A DNA stretch of 64,000 nt, taken from Apostichopus japonicus (lineage: Eukaryota; Echinodermata; Holothuroidea; Aspidochirotida; Stichopodidae). Under the pieces are notes generated by a model, which saw only the letters and a program-made list of their open reading frames with translations, made no database searches and was not told where the DNA came from. Every line of letters begins with the position of its first letter. Within the stretch, counting starts at the first letter, position 1. Shown in pieces: positions 42,801 to 51,170 of this stretch. Made by a program: the position numbers and the translations under genes. The DNA is taken from the NCBI RefSeq assembly GCF_037975245.1, contig NC_092568.1:13045501-13109500 (forward strand). Reading direction: 5' to 3'.

Positions 42801-44715
42801 AACATGATGAGAGTGATTTTATCCTATGTGGATTCAAATAATTCCTATTTATCCTCATTCCTCCACTTAAAGGGGGGGGGGAATGTTCTCGTAAAGCTTG
42901 AATTACCACAGCTGTGCAGTCGAGTCAAGTTGCTGACAAAAGCTTTTATATCAATAAGCTCTACTTGGAGAAACTGTTTTCATGGGATCTGATCTGGATC
43001 AAACTGAATAGTACTTGATATGTTCCACAGCAAGAGCATGACATCAAACTCTGTAGCATGCTTTAACCACCTCTGCATATTAGAAACAACTGTCACTTCG
43101 CTTATGTTATTTAGAATGCCTGCTATGATTATTACAGCTTTAGAATGTATCAAATGTACTCTGTAAACAAAGACAGAAATATTCAGTTGTCTTTTTGTTT
43201 TTGCACGTGCTTGTTTACTTGTCTTTTCAAAGCTCATTAGTTTGTTCCATAATAAGTAGATTGGGCTGCATGGAATTTTAGGACAGGCCTTCACATGTAT
43301 TCTCTGTTCAGTTTTCTTTCTGATGCTTCAACCTGTGATGAGAGTAAAATGGTTTTACCACGAAACTTGTATTTAGTTGTAAACCTATTTTCATAACATT
43401 TAAATTTAAAATTTTGTTTAAATCTTAAATCTTGATTTTCACCAGGCACTTGTCTATTTTTATGTCCTTGACAAATATTTGTATGCAGTTTATTGGGTAA
43501 AAATCCCTGAAAGTAGTGCACTTTGAAACTCTCGCTGTAAAATGTTACCATGAGAACACTACATTTAAAGACTTCGATCGACTGCCTTAAAAGCCCTATT
43601 ATGATAAATCTGTGGTGTTCTGAATTGACTTCATGCAATGAAAAGTAAACAAATGCATGATGATCTTTACAGCCAGTATTTTATAATTACCATTAATGTT
43701 AAACCTTGTGTCCTTGTGTCCTTAGTTTGTCACAAATTTTCAGCATTTGGAATACACATTAGATTTGTGTGATTTATGTGAAGATCGATTGTGTTTAGAG
43801 ATTCTGGGTTTTTTATCCTTTTTTTTATTTTTTATTGTTGTTAGCAAAGGTAGGCATATAGACAATAGATTTGCACTCTGCATCGAAAGTGCAAATATAT
43901 TACAGCACTGCATCTTTTGCCAACATGTTTGAATATATTAGTTATTGCACTAGATATCCAAAGGAAAACGTGTAAGAGTATTAAAAAGTTTTGGGATTGT
44001 GAATTGACTTTTTGTTGAAGTTTTGATCGTGGATTTCCTCCATTATTATTATAAACAATTACAGTTTTGTGTGTATTGCTTTAAAATTATGAGGGCAATT
44101 TCCAAGCACATGTGAAGGAAAATAGAACCCAATTCCAAAGACACTTGCACATTTTGTAGAGCCAGTAGTCTTCCATATTAGTTTCAAAAATAACATATCA
44201 ATAATTTTAGATGTTTTTTTAAAATATTATACCTGACTTTTTGAAGTTTGTTTTAAGTTTTGTGACTGTAATTTCACATGTGTAGATATATTTAGTTCTT
44301 ATATGTGGTTATCAGTGATAATGGAGCATGGATAGTGGTGGACATAAGATACCAAAGAGAGGATTTAACATACTAAATATTTTGATAGGTATGCAACAAA
44401 TGGCAGCAAGTGTGGTGGTTTGCTATGTCTTCTAAAACAGTTCTGTAATTGTTGCTATGTATCTATTAGTGTTGCAGGTACTGTGTATCTTCCATCTACT
44501 TCCTGTGATGTATGATTGTGTTGGTTTAACAATGGAACCATTGTTCAGAGTAGTCTTTGTAATATGTCAATAACACAGCGAGATGACAATTTACAATGGA
44601 AGCTGTTTCTATTTTTTTTCATCTCCAGTGCATGTTCTGGAAGAAATGGACTCCGAGCACCCCCAGCAACCTGAAGCCGTGGAAGAAACGCCAAGGAGCG
44701 TGGAAGAGTGACTAA
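12625..44715 (+). CDS. KIF26: KIF26-family kinesin (KIF26A/KIF26B orthologue), 5' incomplete, multi-exon
   Basis: Nine exons are placed in consistent phase: 12625-12814, 28113-28316, 28919-29012, 30484-30681, 33725-33892, 34247-34484, 35410-35572, 36333-39891 and 41084-41268, about 1,666 codons. One or two uncertain tail exons follow (42298 onward, 44629 onward). Family hallmarks visible in order are [12 protein letters not shown], a degenerate motor domain, [53 protein letters not shown] and EIKVYEVDD. These are diagnostic for KIF26 rather than any other kinesin. Known biology: KIF26 proteins bind microtubules but lack a normal ATPase cycle; KIF26B acts in Wnt5a-Ror signalling, KIF26A in Ret/Grb2 signalling, and worm VAB-8 is related. 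The upstream exons, which in vertebrates carry cysteine-rich motifs, were not found in 1-12624. The C-terminal helical segment that follows VYE.DD in vertebrates was also not found. The span end is the latest candidate stop codon. Confidence 0.93.
12815..28112. other. 15.3-kb KIF26 intron
   Basis: Nothing conserved was recognised on either strand. The open frames at 17421-17735, 20758-21078 and 18739-19035 are within chance length for this base composition. Homopolymer tracts (T near 24676, T and G near 23754, C near 19187) and an AGG run near 19528 are present. Confidence 0.6.
28113..28316 (+). CDS. KIF26: KIF26 exon: start of pseudo-motor domain
   Basis: The acceptor is TTGTCTTCACAG and the donor GTAGGT; the exon is phase 0 at both ends. 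It encodes [15 protein letters not shown], then [12 protein letters not shown] and [16 protein letters not shown]. This corresponds to kinesin strand beta-1 through the F.FD.VF..D..Q block. The preceding intron is 15.3 kb, by far the longest in the window. Confidence 0.95.
28919..29012 (+). CDS. KIF26: KIF26 exon: first half of the degenerate P-loop
   Basis: The acceptor is TTCTATTAG and the donor CG/GTGAGT. It encodes [20 protein letters not shown] and then [12 protein letters not shown]. The canonical kinesin P-loop GQTGxGKT is replaced by GHSHLGKT once joined to the next exon. The final base opens a Gly codon finished by the next exon. Confidence 0.95.
30484..30681 (+). CDS. KIF26: KIF26 exon: P-loop GKT and following motor segment
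   Basis: The acceptor is TTTGTCCATGCAG and the donor ATG/GTACAT. It encodes [11 protein letters not shown], then [20 protein letters not shown] and [20 protein letters not shown]. The last part matches the vertebrate [21 protein letters not shown] block. GKT keeps the canonical Lys-Thr, whereas the vertebrate KIF26 I recall has GKS here. Confidence 0.95.
31305..31336. repeat. Short hairpin
   Basis: CTATCCTACTGTTA and TAACGGTAGGATAG form 14-base arms with one mismatch. It lies in a KIF26 intron. Confidence 0.7.
31798..31881. repeat. Dispersed short repeat, copy 2, ending in a (TACA)n tail
   Basis: Copy 2 of the element at 9664-9724, here followed by a TACA microsatellite (31860-31881). A microsatellite tail is typical of SINE 3' ends. 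CGAGTTCC is only a weak resemblance to a Pol III B box. Confidence 0.5.
32308..32392. repeat. 36-bp tandem repeat, about 2.3 copies
   Basis: TTTTTAAAYTAYCTTCC, RTAAAATMTTTTGAA is repeated in tandem with a partial third copy, in a KIF26 intron. Confidence 0.7.
33725..33892 (+). CDS. KIF26: KIF26 exon: central motor segment
   Basis: The acceptor is GCGATACAG and the donor AAAG/GTAAAT. It encodes a short variable loop, then [19 protein letters not shown] and [19 protein letters not shown]. The [16 protein letters not shown] block is almost unchanged in vertebrate KIF26 and is not found in other kinesins. It enters with two bases of a Gly codon and leaves on the first base of a Glu codon. Confidence 0.95.
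34247..34484 (+). CDS. KIF26: KIF26 exon: switch regions of the pseudo-motor
   Basis: The acceptor is GACTACCTCAG and the donor ACAG/GTAAAA. It encodes [20 protein letters not shown], then [16 protein letters not shown] and [20 protein letters not shown]. Switch I (usually SSRSH) is reduced to RYSH. Switch II (usually DLAGSE) reads DLGSGD and lacks the Glu. Both losses fit the known loss of ATP hydrolysis in this family. Confidence 0.95.
35410..35572 (+). CDS. KIF26: KIF26 exon: end of motor domain
   Basis: The acceptor is TCTTTACAG and the donor AAAG/GTAGAC. It encodes [14 protein letters not shown], then [20 protein letters not shown] and [27 protein letters not shown] matches ordinary kinesins (YRDSKLTR) more closely than the vertebrate KIF26 ESKLAMLL version. 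It ends in phase 0 at the neck. Confidence 0.95.
35930..36133. repeat. 102-bp tandem duplication in a KIF26 intron
   Basis: Two copies (35930-36031 and 36032-36133) start CTATGACCT and contain AACTGTTAGT, ATACTTTGTG and GAGGGTGTTTTCCATTT. They differ by several substitutions and small indels, so the duplication is not very recent. Confidence 0.8.
36333..39891 (+). CDS. KIF26: KIF26 large tail exon (1,186 codons, low complexity)
   Basis: The acceptor is CTTTGACAG and the donor CCTG/GTAAGC; the open frame has no stop over 3,559 bases. It starts [20 protein letters not shown] and continues with [16 protein letters not shown] and [13 protein letters not shown], all close to vertebrate KIF26. The middle is acidic and Ser/Asn-rich. 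Near 38586-38678 there are three C-x-STP-x-HS units. The last third is basic and Ser/Lys/Pro-rich, fitting a microtubule-binding disordered tail, and holds [11 protein letters not shown] (about 39676-39708), [12 protein letters not shown] and [10 protein letters not shown]. An internal ATG at 36384 is not the start: the frame is open upstream to the acceptor and carries conserved residues. Confidence 0.96.
41084..41268 (+). CDS. KIF26: KIF26 exon: VYEVDD segment
   Basis: The acceptor is TTGTTTTCTCAG and the donor TTAAG/GTAAGA. The first two bases complete a Gly codon from the large exon. It encodes [18 protein letters not shown], then [20 protein letters not shown] and [14 protein letters not shown]. 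Vertebrate KIF26 has EIKVYEIDDVERLQRRR at the same place. It ends in phase 0. Confidence 0.9.
41349..41398 (+). repeat. G-rich tract with G-quadruplex potential
   Basis: At least six runs of three or more G alternate with short loops (GGGAGGGAGGGG, TGGGTGGGG, TGGGAGGGGGCGGG). It lies 80 bases after the VYEVDD exon on the transcribed-sense strand of KIF26. Confidence 0.6.
42193..42276. repeat. 28-bp direct repeat, three copies
   Basis: GCGACAGGGAGGCAGATTTA plus TAATGTTG occurs at 42193-42220, 42221-42248 and 42249-42276; the third has one change. It ends about 20 bases before the candidate exon at 42298. Confidence 0.9.
42298..42342 (+). CDS. Candidate KIF26 3' exon ([12 protein letters not shown])
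   Basis: The segment follows TTTTGAATCTTCCAG and is open in the phase left by the previous exon. It reads [15 protein letters not shown]. Three endings are possible. A GTGAGA donor after 42342 gives phase 0. A weaker GTGTGA donor after 42340 gives phase 1. Reading through reaches a TGA at 42382-42384. I cannot match these residues to vertebrate KIF26, so the exon rests on splice signals and open frame only. Confidence 0.4.
44629..44715 (+). CDS. Candidate last coding exon of KIF26
   Basis: A strong acceptor (TTTTTTTCATCTCCAG) precedes 44629. In phase 0 the exon encodes 28 residues beginning [10 protein letters not shown] and ends at TAA 44713-44715. In phase 1 it encodes an acidic tail, [19 protein letters not shown] and so on, ending at TGA 44709-44711. 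The acidic reading looks more protein-like but needs the weaker GTGTGA donor in the preceding candidate exon. Neither matches the vertebrate C-terminus. Confidence 0.4.
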   Translation, partial: CMFWKKWTPSTPSNLKPWKKRQGAWKSD

Positions 44716-44784
44716 CCAGGTCTTTCTTGCCTCCATTATTGTAAATAGAGATCTAATTATGGTGCTGATTCCTCTGTATCATGT

Positions 44785-45735
44785 GAGCAGCATCTAGAGT
44801 GGCCTGGATTAGTTGCACTGATAGCAGACCACAATGACCCGGTTGTCAGATATGTCAGGACAGCAGTATCAACTGGCTCACAATAGTTGCACCATATAGC
44901 TAGCTACAATGGAGCTGATCAGAATTTATTAGGAGAGCATTATCGGGAGAGGCCTGGATAAGTTGCATGGGTAGCAGACCACATTGACCCGTCGGTTAGA
45001 TTGTCAGGACAGCAGCATTGACTGGCTTGCAATGGTTGCACCAATAGCTAGCTACAATAGAGCTGATCAAAATGTATTAGGATAGCAGCATCTGATGTGG
45101 CCTGATTAGTTGCACCAATAGCAAGCTGCAGTGGAGCTGATCAGATTATATTAGGAGAGCAGCATCGGGAGAGGCCTGGATTAGTTGCAACGATAGCAGA
45201 CCGCAATGACCCGGTCGCATTTGTCAGAAGAGCAGCATCAACTGGCTTGCAATGAATGGTTGCAGCAATAGCAAGCTACAATGGAGCTGATCAGATTTAT
45301 TAGGAGAGCAGCATCTGATGTGGCCTGATTAGTTGCACCAATAGCAAGCTGCAGTGGAGCTGATCAGATTATATTAGGAGAGCAGCATCGGGAGAGGCCT
45401 GGATTAGTTGCAACGATAGCAGACCGCAATGACCCGGTCGCATTTGTCAGAAGAGCAGCATCAACTGGCTTGCAATGAATGGTTGCAGCAATAGCAAGCT
45501 ACAATGGAGCTGATCAGATTTATTAGGAGAGCAGCATCTGATGTGGCCTGATTAGTTGCACCAATAGCTAGCTACAATGGAGCTGATCATATTTGCAATA
45601 TGCTGATGAGATGAGAAAGATGAGAATGATGAGAGAATCAATGATGGTCTGGATTGGTTGCCCTGACAACAGACCACAATGAGTCTGGCCAGGTGTATTA
45701 GGAGTTCAGCATCAAAGGAGTCCTGGACTGCTTTC
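44785..45735. repeat. Minisatellite with 223-bp higher-order unit (three ~74-bp subunits)
   Basis: A unit of about 74 bases starting GAGCAGCATC is repeated with variation. Three subunit types in fixed order form a 223-base unit: 45084-45306 and 45307-45529 look identical by eye and a third copy starts at 45530. The flanking parts (44785-45083 and 45600-45735) are more diverged. It starts about 70 bases after the candidate KIF26 stop codons, so it would be transcribed in the 3' UTR. Confidence 0.85.
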
Positions 45736-45810
45736 AAGTTTGTTAACATTAGAACCTAAGAAAAGATGTAACTTTCAAATGATTTAGATGCAGACAAAGT
45801 AAAGACTATA

Positions 45811-45936
45811 GGTGATGAATTGAGGTGATGACTACAGGTGATGACTTCAGGTGATGACCATAGGTGATGACTTTAGGTGATGACTTCAGGTGATGACCAT
45901 AGGTGATGACTTTAGGTGATGACTACAGGTGAAAGG
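45811..45936. repeat. 15-bp tandem repeat (AGGTGATGACTnnAG type)
   Basis: About eight copies of a 15-base unit, with alternating ACTACAGG, ACTTCAGG, ACCATAGG and ACTTTAGG variants. It lies just downstream of the 223-base array in the same presumed 3' UTR. Confidence 0.8.
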
Positions 45937-46381
45937 TAAACTAATCACCCTGAGGCTTTATATATGCTGCATTTTAAACTCATTAAGGAACATTTTCAAA
46001 TAGAGAATATCTAGTTAAGGTGTTTAAAGAAGGTGCTATTTAGCTATAAAACAAGGTGAGGCCTTGAATTAAACTAAGTTTGAAACAGTTTTCTAACAGA
46101 TTCCATTGTGTGCATACTACTTACTATTCCTTGGAATTATCTGCTACAACCACTCCATGCAAGGATGAAACTAGATATCAAATGGATTTAAACATGTATG
46201 TGAAGATGAGCATATGCTGCCACCATAACCATTTCATTTGTCAATTATGTCCACTGAAAATATTTAGGGTCAGAAAAGCAAATGTCTCTCTTTAGAGAAC
46301 AAATTTGATATTTTAAAATAAGTCCTATAATGAACCATATATTTCTAGTGGTTGCGCTGCATAGATGGATCTTTCTTAAAC

Positions 46382-46387
46382 AATAAA
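46382..46387 (+). promoter_or_regulatory. AATAAA, possible KIF26 polyadenylation signal
   Basis: This is the first AATAAA in the 3' flank after the candidate stop codons at 44709-44715. It lies beyond the minisatellites, implying a 3' UTR of about 1.7 kb that would include them. This is inferred from the hexamer only; AATAAA is frequent in AT-rich DNA. Confidence 0.3.
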
Positions 46388-47656
46388 CTTAAATATTTAT
46401 TCGGTAGCTTTATATAGCTCCTGCTCACTAGAAATCATACAACAAGACCTAGAAATTGCCAAAGTTTTTGTAGGTGTCAGATTTTCTATAGAGGATGACA
46501 GTTGTTTTGTTATCAAAGGGTTGTCAAAGCCAAATTAATTTTTCTCTTTGCAGGGTCAGTACTCATCATTTTGTACATAACTTTACTATTTATCAGAGTC
46601 AATTTTTTTCTTACCCTTTTCTAAATTTTATATGAGATATCATATGTCAACATCCTCCAAACAAAAGTTTCAGTAGCAAAATTTTACCCTTTTTATGAAT
46701 GTTTTACATGTTATTGCAAATATCCATTTGAAAAAAAAGAAGGCAGAAATTTTTGCTTCTTTTTGTAACAAAATCAAGTATGTCAACCAATCTTCATCAG
46801 CCAAAATGTTTAAGTAAGTGTTTTTATATTTGTTTGGAATAGAATGGTTTTACAGTATAACTTTTGTATCAATGTTATGGAAACTGGATTGGTCATTTAG
46901 ATCATATGCTATTCCTCAATTTTGAAAAGTAAACAAAAAAGCAAAAGAATTTTTTGTGGTGGCACAACATTTTTTTACTAACTATGATTTTTTATTTGTT
47001 AAGTTTATCCTATAATTTGGAATGGGTATTATGCAGACGTTTTAGCTCACATACATGTCTTTCTTATTGCACATGTTAATGTTGTTATATATCCCATAGT
47101 TTACCATATCCCCACCACCCCTTACCTTCTCCCCACCCCAGCATTCTGTTGGTTTTATGTTATAAACCTTATCCTTACAACCACTGCATTCTCACCCTCT
47201 AAACCAATAGCACTTGCATCACTCATCTTCCGTACTCTAATTGATGAGAATAATGGAAATGAGCAACCCACCCCCAAGACCGCTACTGCACCTCTGTTTT
47301 AATGTGTTCTGAAACCTGTAAGCACATTTGGATACAAATCATCACTTAAAGTGTCCATCTAGTTTGATATTTGACATTTAATTACATGTATTCAGTGAAA
47401 GTTCCTGTCTTGACCAATATTTGGGCATTTAGCAAATATTTGCTGCGTTAGATCCAGTCTTAAGTGAACCCCTTTCTCATTCATTTATGAACTATTTCAC
47501 ATATGTCAAAGGATTATTTATCATGTTTATTTGTACTATATGATATAACTTTAAAGAAAATAAGATGTTTTGTACAGTTCTGTGTATGATACAGAGTATT
47601 GAAAATGCATTAATAATAGTGAAATGAAAAAAAAAACAAATTGCAAATTCATCATT

Positions 47657-47662
47657 TTTATT
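47657..47662 (-). promoter_or_regulatory. AATAAA on the minus strand
   Basis: The plus strand reads TTTATT. It lies about 90 bases downstream of the candidate minus-strand stop codon, a normal distance for a polyadenylation signal. Confidence 0.3.
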
Positions 47663-47751
47663 TACTTCTCTCCTGTTGATATCAGTTATTATATATGATC
47701 CACAGGGAAATAATTAGCTAATATTACTTGGATTAGTGCCAAACCCATAGA

Positions 47752-47844
47752 TTAGCCATCCATTGTCTCCATATTCAGCCTTTGGTTGTTCATATCAGCA
47801 TCAATTTCCTCAATCTTGCTCTTCGCTCGTGACGATGTAGGAAG
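47752..47844 (-). CDS. Candidate terminal exon of an unidentified minus-strand gene
   Basis: On the minus strand an acceptor-like CTTTTTTAAAG precedes 47844. A 30-codon frame follows, LPTSSRAKSKIEEIDADMNN and then QRLNMETMDG, ending at TAA 47754-47752. An AATAAA on the same strand (47662-47657) lies about 90 bases past the stop. The Lys/Glu-rich, Met-rich composition looks like a short coiled-coil end. I do not recognise the protein. It could be the last exon of the THAP gene 3.3 kb upstream, but its phase-0 start does not join directly to that exon. Confidence 0.3.
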   Translation of the reverse strand, partial: LPTSSRAKSKIEEIDADMNNQRLNMETMDG

Positions 47845-48153
47845 CTTTAAAAAAGTGAGGGGTAGAAAACCGTGGGTCTTAACCTGAAGTTTAGTTGGGT
47901 ATATAGATACTACAGTGGCCCAGATTGGATATCCATCTTGATTGCTTGGTACTCCTTTGCTAAATCACCCCCCCCCCCCTCTTTAATACCACCTCTGTCC
48001 CTACTCTATGCTACTGAGTGAGAAGCTTTGAAGATCATTCATCAGCAATGCCCACAAATATAGAATTATAGAAAATTGCATGTAGGTTCTGACTCCAAAA
48101 TGACAATTAAATGTCTAATATTCTGCGATGGCAGTAATAGATTGAAATTTGAG

Positions 48154-49716
48154 CATGGGCGGCGATCATGGGGGGGACGGGGGGGACATGTCCCCCCAAT
48201 ATTTTAGGTGGGGGGATATAGTATCTAATATCCCCCCCAATATTTCGTGGCAAAGTTTTTTTTGCATATTTTTTTTATGATATCGCTAGTAATTTCAAAA
48301 TAGAAAATGCTTAGATGCAACTTACAAGGCCTGGGAAGTGCCATTTCCAACGATCTGGGAGGCATTTTCTGCCAAATTTTTCTTTTGCGCTTCGCGCCAA
48401 CTTATGGTCGCGCTACGCTTAGATAGTTTGCCTAAAAGCTTCGCCCCTCCCTTGGCAAATCCCTCGCAAGGCGCCTGTCTAACCGTGTCACAATTTGTTA
48501 CTATATCTGACCGAAAGTAGTTTTTACTTTTTTTTTTCGAAATGAATAGCTAGACGGACCGCAACCGTAATGGAATTTGGTTTACCGATGAAAAAGGAAA
48601 ATAGGGCTGTAGCAACCATATTTAATATATATATATATACATGGGCGGCGATCATGGGGGGGGGACATGTCCCCCAATATTTTAGGTGGGGAATATACGG
48701 TAGTATCTAATAGTAACTAATATCCCCCCCAATATTTGGTGGCATAATTTGTTTGTGTGGCTATAAATAGAAAAAAATGTGTGAGATTATTTATCCAAAT
48801 CATATTTGGCGGTGGCTAAAACTTCATCCAACACATGCTGCATGAGGTAAATGACTCTTCGTGGTCGTTTCTGTGACCTGTGACCGTATAGCATGTTGTC
48901 ACTCATGATTATTATCATGTCTGTAGGCCCTACATATCTTGTGTATGAGTGTAAGTACGTACAATCATATATATGATCCACATCGATATGGGTTCACTGG
49001 GTTTCCATTTGGCCAGTTTCCTACAAGATTTCTAACCGCAGGCGCGTAGCCGGGGGGGGGGGCCGAAGGGTGGAGACCGCCCCCCCCTCGAGCATATTTT
49101 TTGGTATTTTGTTTATGATGTCGAAGTTTTATAGTAGCCGTTATAAGAGGTTTTAATATTTGTACACCAATAAATTAACTGTGTCTGAATTTTCGAAAAT
49201 TCCTTGACCAACATTCATCATACTTCCCTCTAATCGTGCAATTTTGACCGGTCTGTTAGGGGTTGAAGGGGGTTTTTCTATATTGGTTGTCCATAGATGA
49301 AATTTTGTGCAACATTAATTTATTATTCAAATTCTGAACAAATAATAGGCTTAAAACCTTGAAAAGTGTGGCTGACGGGTATTGTGGGGCGTTACGTAGA
49401 ATTACCTACAAAAACAATGATCCACAGGAGATGCGATGAGGTCGAACATGATGTGTGACTGGTGACAATCTTGAAAAAGGTTATGAATGAATGAAAAAAA
49501 CTATTGGGAAAAGTTTGGTTCACAGGCAAAAGTGTATATCTGGTTGGTCATTTTCAAGCCCGAGAAGTGCCATTTCCGGTGATCTGGGGGGCTATCAAAA
49601 CCAAAAATTTTCTTGTACGCTGCGCGCCAACCAATGGTGGCGCTCCGCTTAGATAGTGATTCGCCTGCACCCAAGCAAATGTCCCCCCCAATATTTGAAA
49701 CAGATCGCCGCCCCTG
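48154..49716. mobile_element. Composite hAT-like non-autonomous DNA element
   Basis: The left end CATGGGCGGCGATC (48154-48167) is repeated at 48640-48653, and the right end GATCGCCGCCCCTG (49703-49716) is its inverse. Runs of C or G flanking ACATGT and the CAATATTT motif recur near all ends. A block of about 90 bases starting AAGTGCCATTTCC occurs at 48336-48425 and 49565-49656. The 9-base GAGCATGGG borders the whole at 48151-48159 and 49716-49724. The CAGGGGCGG-type end suggests hAT; no transposase frame was seen. It seems to be one insertion holding two partial units in tandem. Confidence 0.55.
49039..49092. repeat. GC-rich end of a second element type (CAGGCGCGTAGCC)
   Basis: The segment reads CAGGCGCGTAGCC, then a G run, then a C run before CTCGAGCAT. 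GGCGCGTAGCC followed by a G run resembles another common invertebrate non-autonomous DNA-element end. Its partner end was not found, so it is probably a fragment inside the larger composite. Confidence 0.3.
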
Positions 49717-49724
49717 AGCATGGG

Positions 49725-51170
49725 TGACCGTATTCTGAGTTTCTAGCATATTTAGGGGAAATACTGATGACCTGAATGGGTTAAAGGTCATGTATTTGAA
49801 TATATTCAAGTGTTCAGATCTTGTAGTTTCATATCGTCAAGATAATCCCTTAATGGGATAATTCCTTTCAGTATGTCAATATATCTAATAGATATTAAAC
49901 ATGAAGATATTGAGCTCAGGCAGGGTTGACAGTGACACTAATGTCCAATGACCGGGTATATGAGCCCCATCTGGTGGGGGCGTCGAGATACCGATGAATA
50001 TCATGAAAATTCTGAGAAAAAACATTGGCAACATGAAACCTCAAAATTAAGTCGAACACAAAGCTGTCACAATATAAATGGCCCGAACCACTATTTTGAT
50101 GTATATTTACACTATGACATGGTAAACGCAAGTCAGTCTACTGTGCGTGGCAATGCACACCTCCAACAAAAACAATAGGACGGTCTTGTACTCAATGTGA
50201 TGCATCCATAGACTAAGTTTGAGAAGTATCCACAATTCACATCGTTAGATATAGATATCATGTAAAAAGGTTGTGTAAAAGTGGATAAGTTGGCCTGACG
50301 TTTCGATCCTAGCAGGACCTTCTTCAAAGGCTAAATGACAAGTAACAGAATGGACAAAAACATGCACAGAATGCAAATGATAAAAATAAAATGAAAAACT
50401 GAAACACAAGAATACAAGTACAAATACAGAGTAGATAAGGAGGATCACCCAAAGGGATACAGTAACAGCAGCTGAAATCATTATTTTGATGTAAAAAGGT
50501 TTTCAGAGTTTGACCTCTGGTGACCTCAAATGAGATTTGACCCCACAAGCAACAGGATTCTTGTACTCAATATGGCAAATCCATATGCATTGTATGAAAG
50601 TATTAATGATTTCTACTATGAGAAATTATGTTTTAAAGGTTTTCAGGCCTCGACACCTGAAATATCTTTAAAAAGTTCTCGCTGTTGGACGACCGTGACT
50701 AAATATCTACATGCTAAAACGCAAAATGCACTTGCCACTAGGACTGATGTTTAAGTCTCTATAGTACAGATCTACAATATCAATACTTTCTATGAACAAT
50801 GTGTGTGCAATGCTTCCATATTAGTCGGTGCATGCAGTTCTCAGTTTAATGTTGCAAAGTGGGTAGAAGAAACTTTTGCAAGTATTCAATTGTTTAGTGA
50901 TAAGCCCGAGGACATCATGACCACCATCCCATGTTCTGGCATGTGGATCTATCGTTAGGAATACAGTTTTAAGTAAAATGAGGTGGTGATAATTTCTGTC
51001 ATTAGGCTTTAGTCATATCTCATCCGAAAGGAGAGCCGTAGCCGATCTAGGGGCCAAGGCTAACTATATTCAGGGTCCAGTGAATTACAATTCAGCAGCT
51101 GGGCAGACGACACTAGTAAAGTAATTAGATTCCTATGTTATTGCTGCTACAATCGCTTCCAACGAATTAC
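49725..51170. other. Minus-strand intron or flank of the THAP exon
   Basis: This interval should hold the second THAP exon if the gene is intact nearby. No Trp plus C-x2-H-F block was found in any frame. It contains the hammerhead-like motif, and two stretches near 50190-50280 and 50460-50590 that share ACTCAATRTG and ATCCATA, so it is partly repetitive. Confidence 0.5.
50292..50331 (-). repeat. Dispersed CCTGACGTTTCGA-type motif, hammerhead-ribozyme-like
   Basis: On the minus strand the order is GCCT, TTGAAGA, a 5-bp stem-loop (GGTCC, TGCTA, GGATC), GAAAC, GTC, AGGC. This mirrors a type I hammerhead: stem I (GCCT/AGGC), the CUGANGA core with C changed to U, stem II, GAAA, and GUC at the cleavage site. 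Helix III would have no loop. Such motifs occur in terminal repeats of Penelope-like elements. The core change suggests an inactive copy. Confidence 0.4.

Larger units (their letters stand above)
39892..44628. other. 3' KIF26 introns
   Basis: The intron 39892-41083 shows nothing notable. The interval 41269-44628 holds the G-rich tract, the 28-bp repeat, the candidate exon at 42298, a weaker exon-like segment at 42503-42547 (15 codons between AG and GTATAT), and a stretch at 42560-43020 rich in CTGGATCA and TGATCC. Two adjacent minus-strand open frames (42980-43294 and 43291-43638) have no recognised motif. Confidence 0.5.
45937..47751. other. Intergenic or 3' UTR sequence
   Basis: AT-rich sequence after the KIF26 minisatellites, with AATAAA at 46382-46387 and no open frame of interest. 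KIF26 and the candidate minus-strand exon at 47752-47844 would be convergent here. Confidence 0.5.

Noticed and set aside
42980-43638. Two adjoining minus-strand open frames (104 and 115 codons) as a gene
   Set aside because: No conserved motif, and such lengths arise by chance in 64 kb of AT-rich DNA. I considered them as transposase or downstream THAP-gene exons and found no support.
50245-50548. Hydrophobic minus-strand open frames as a membrane protein
   Set aside because: They overlap the hammerhead-like dispersed repeat and a T-rich stretch; the hydrophobicity comes from T-rich codons.
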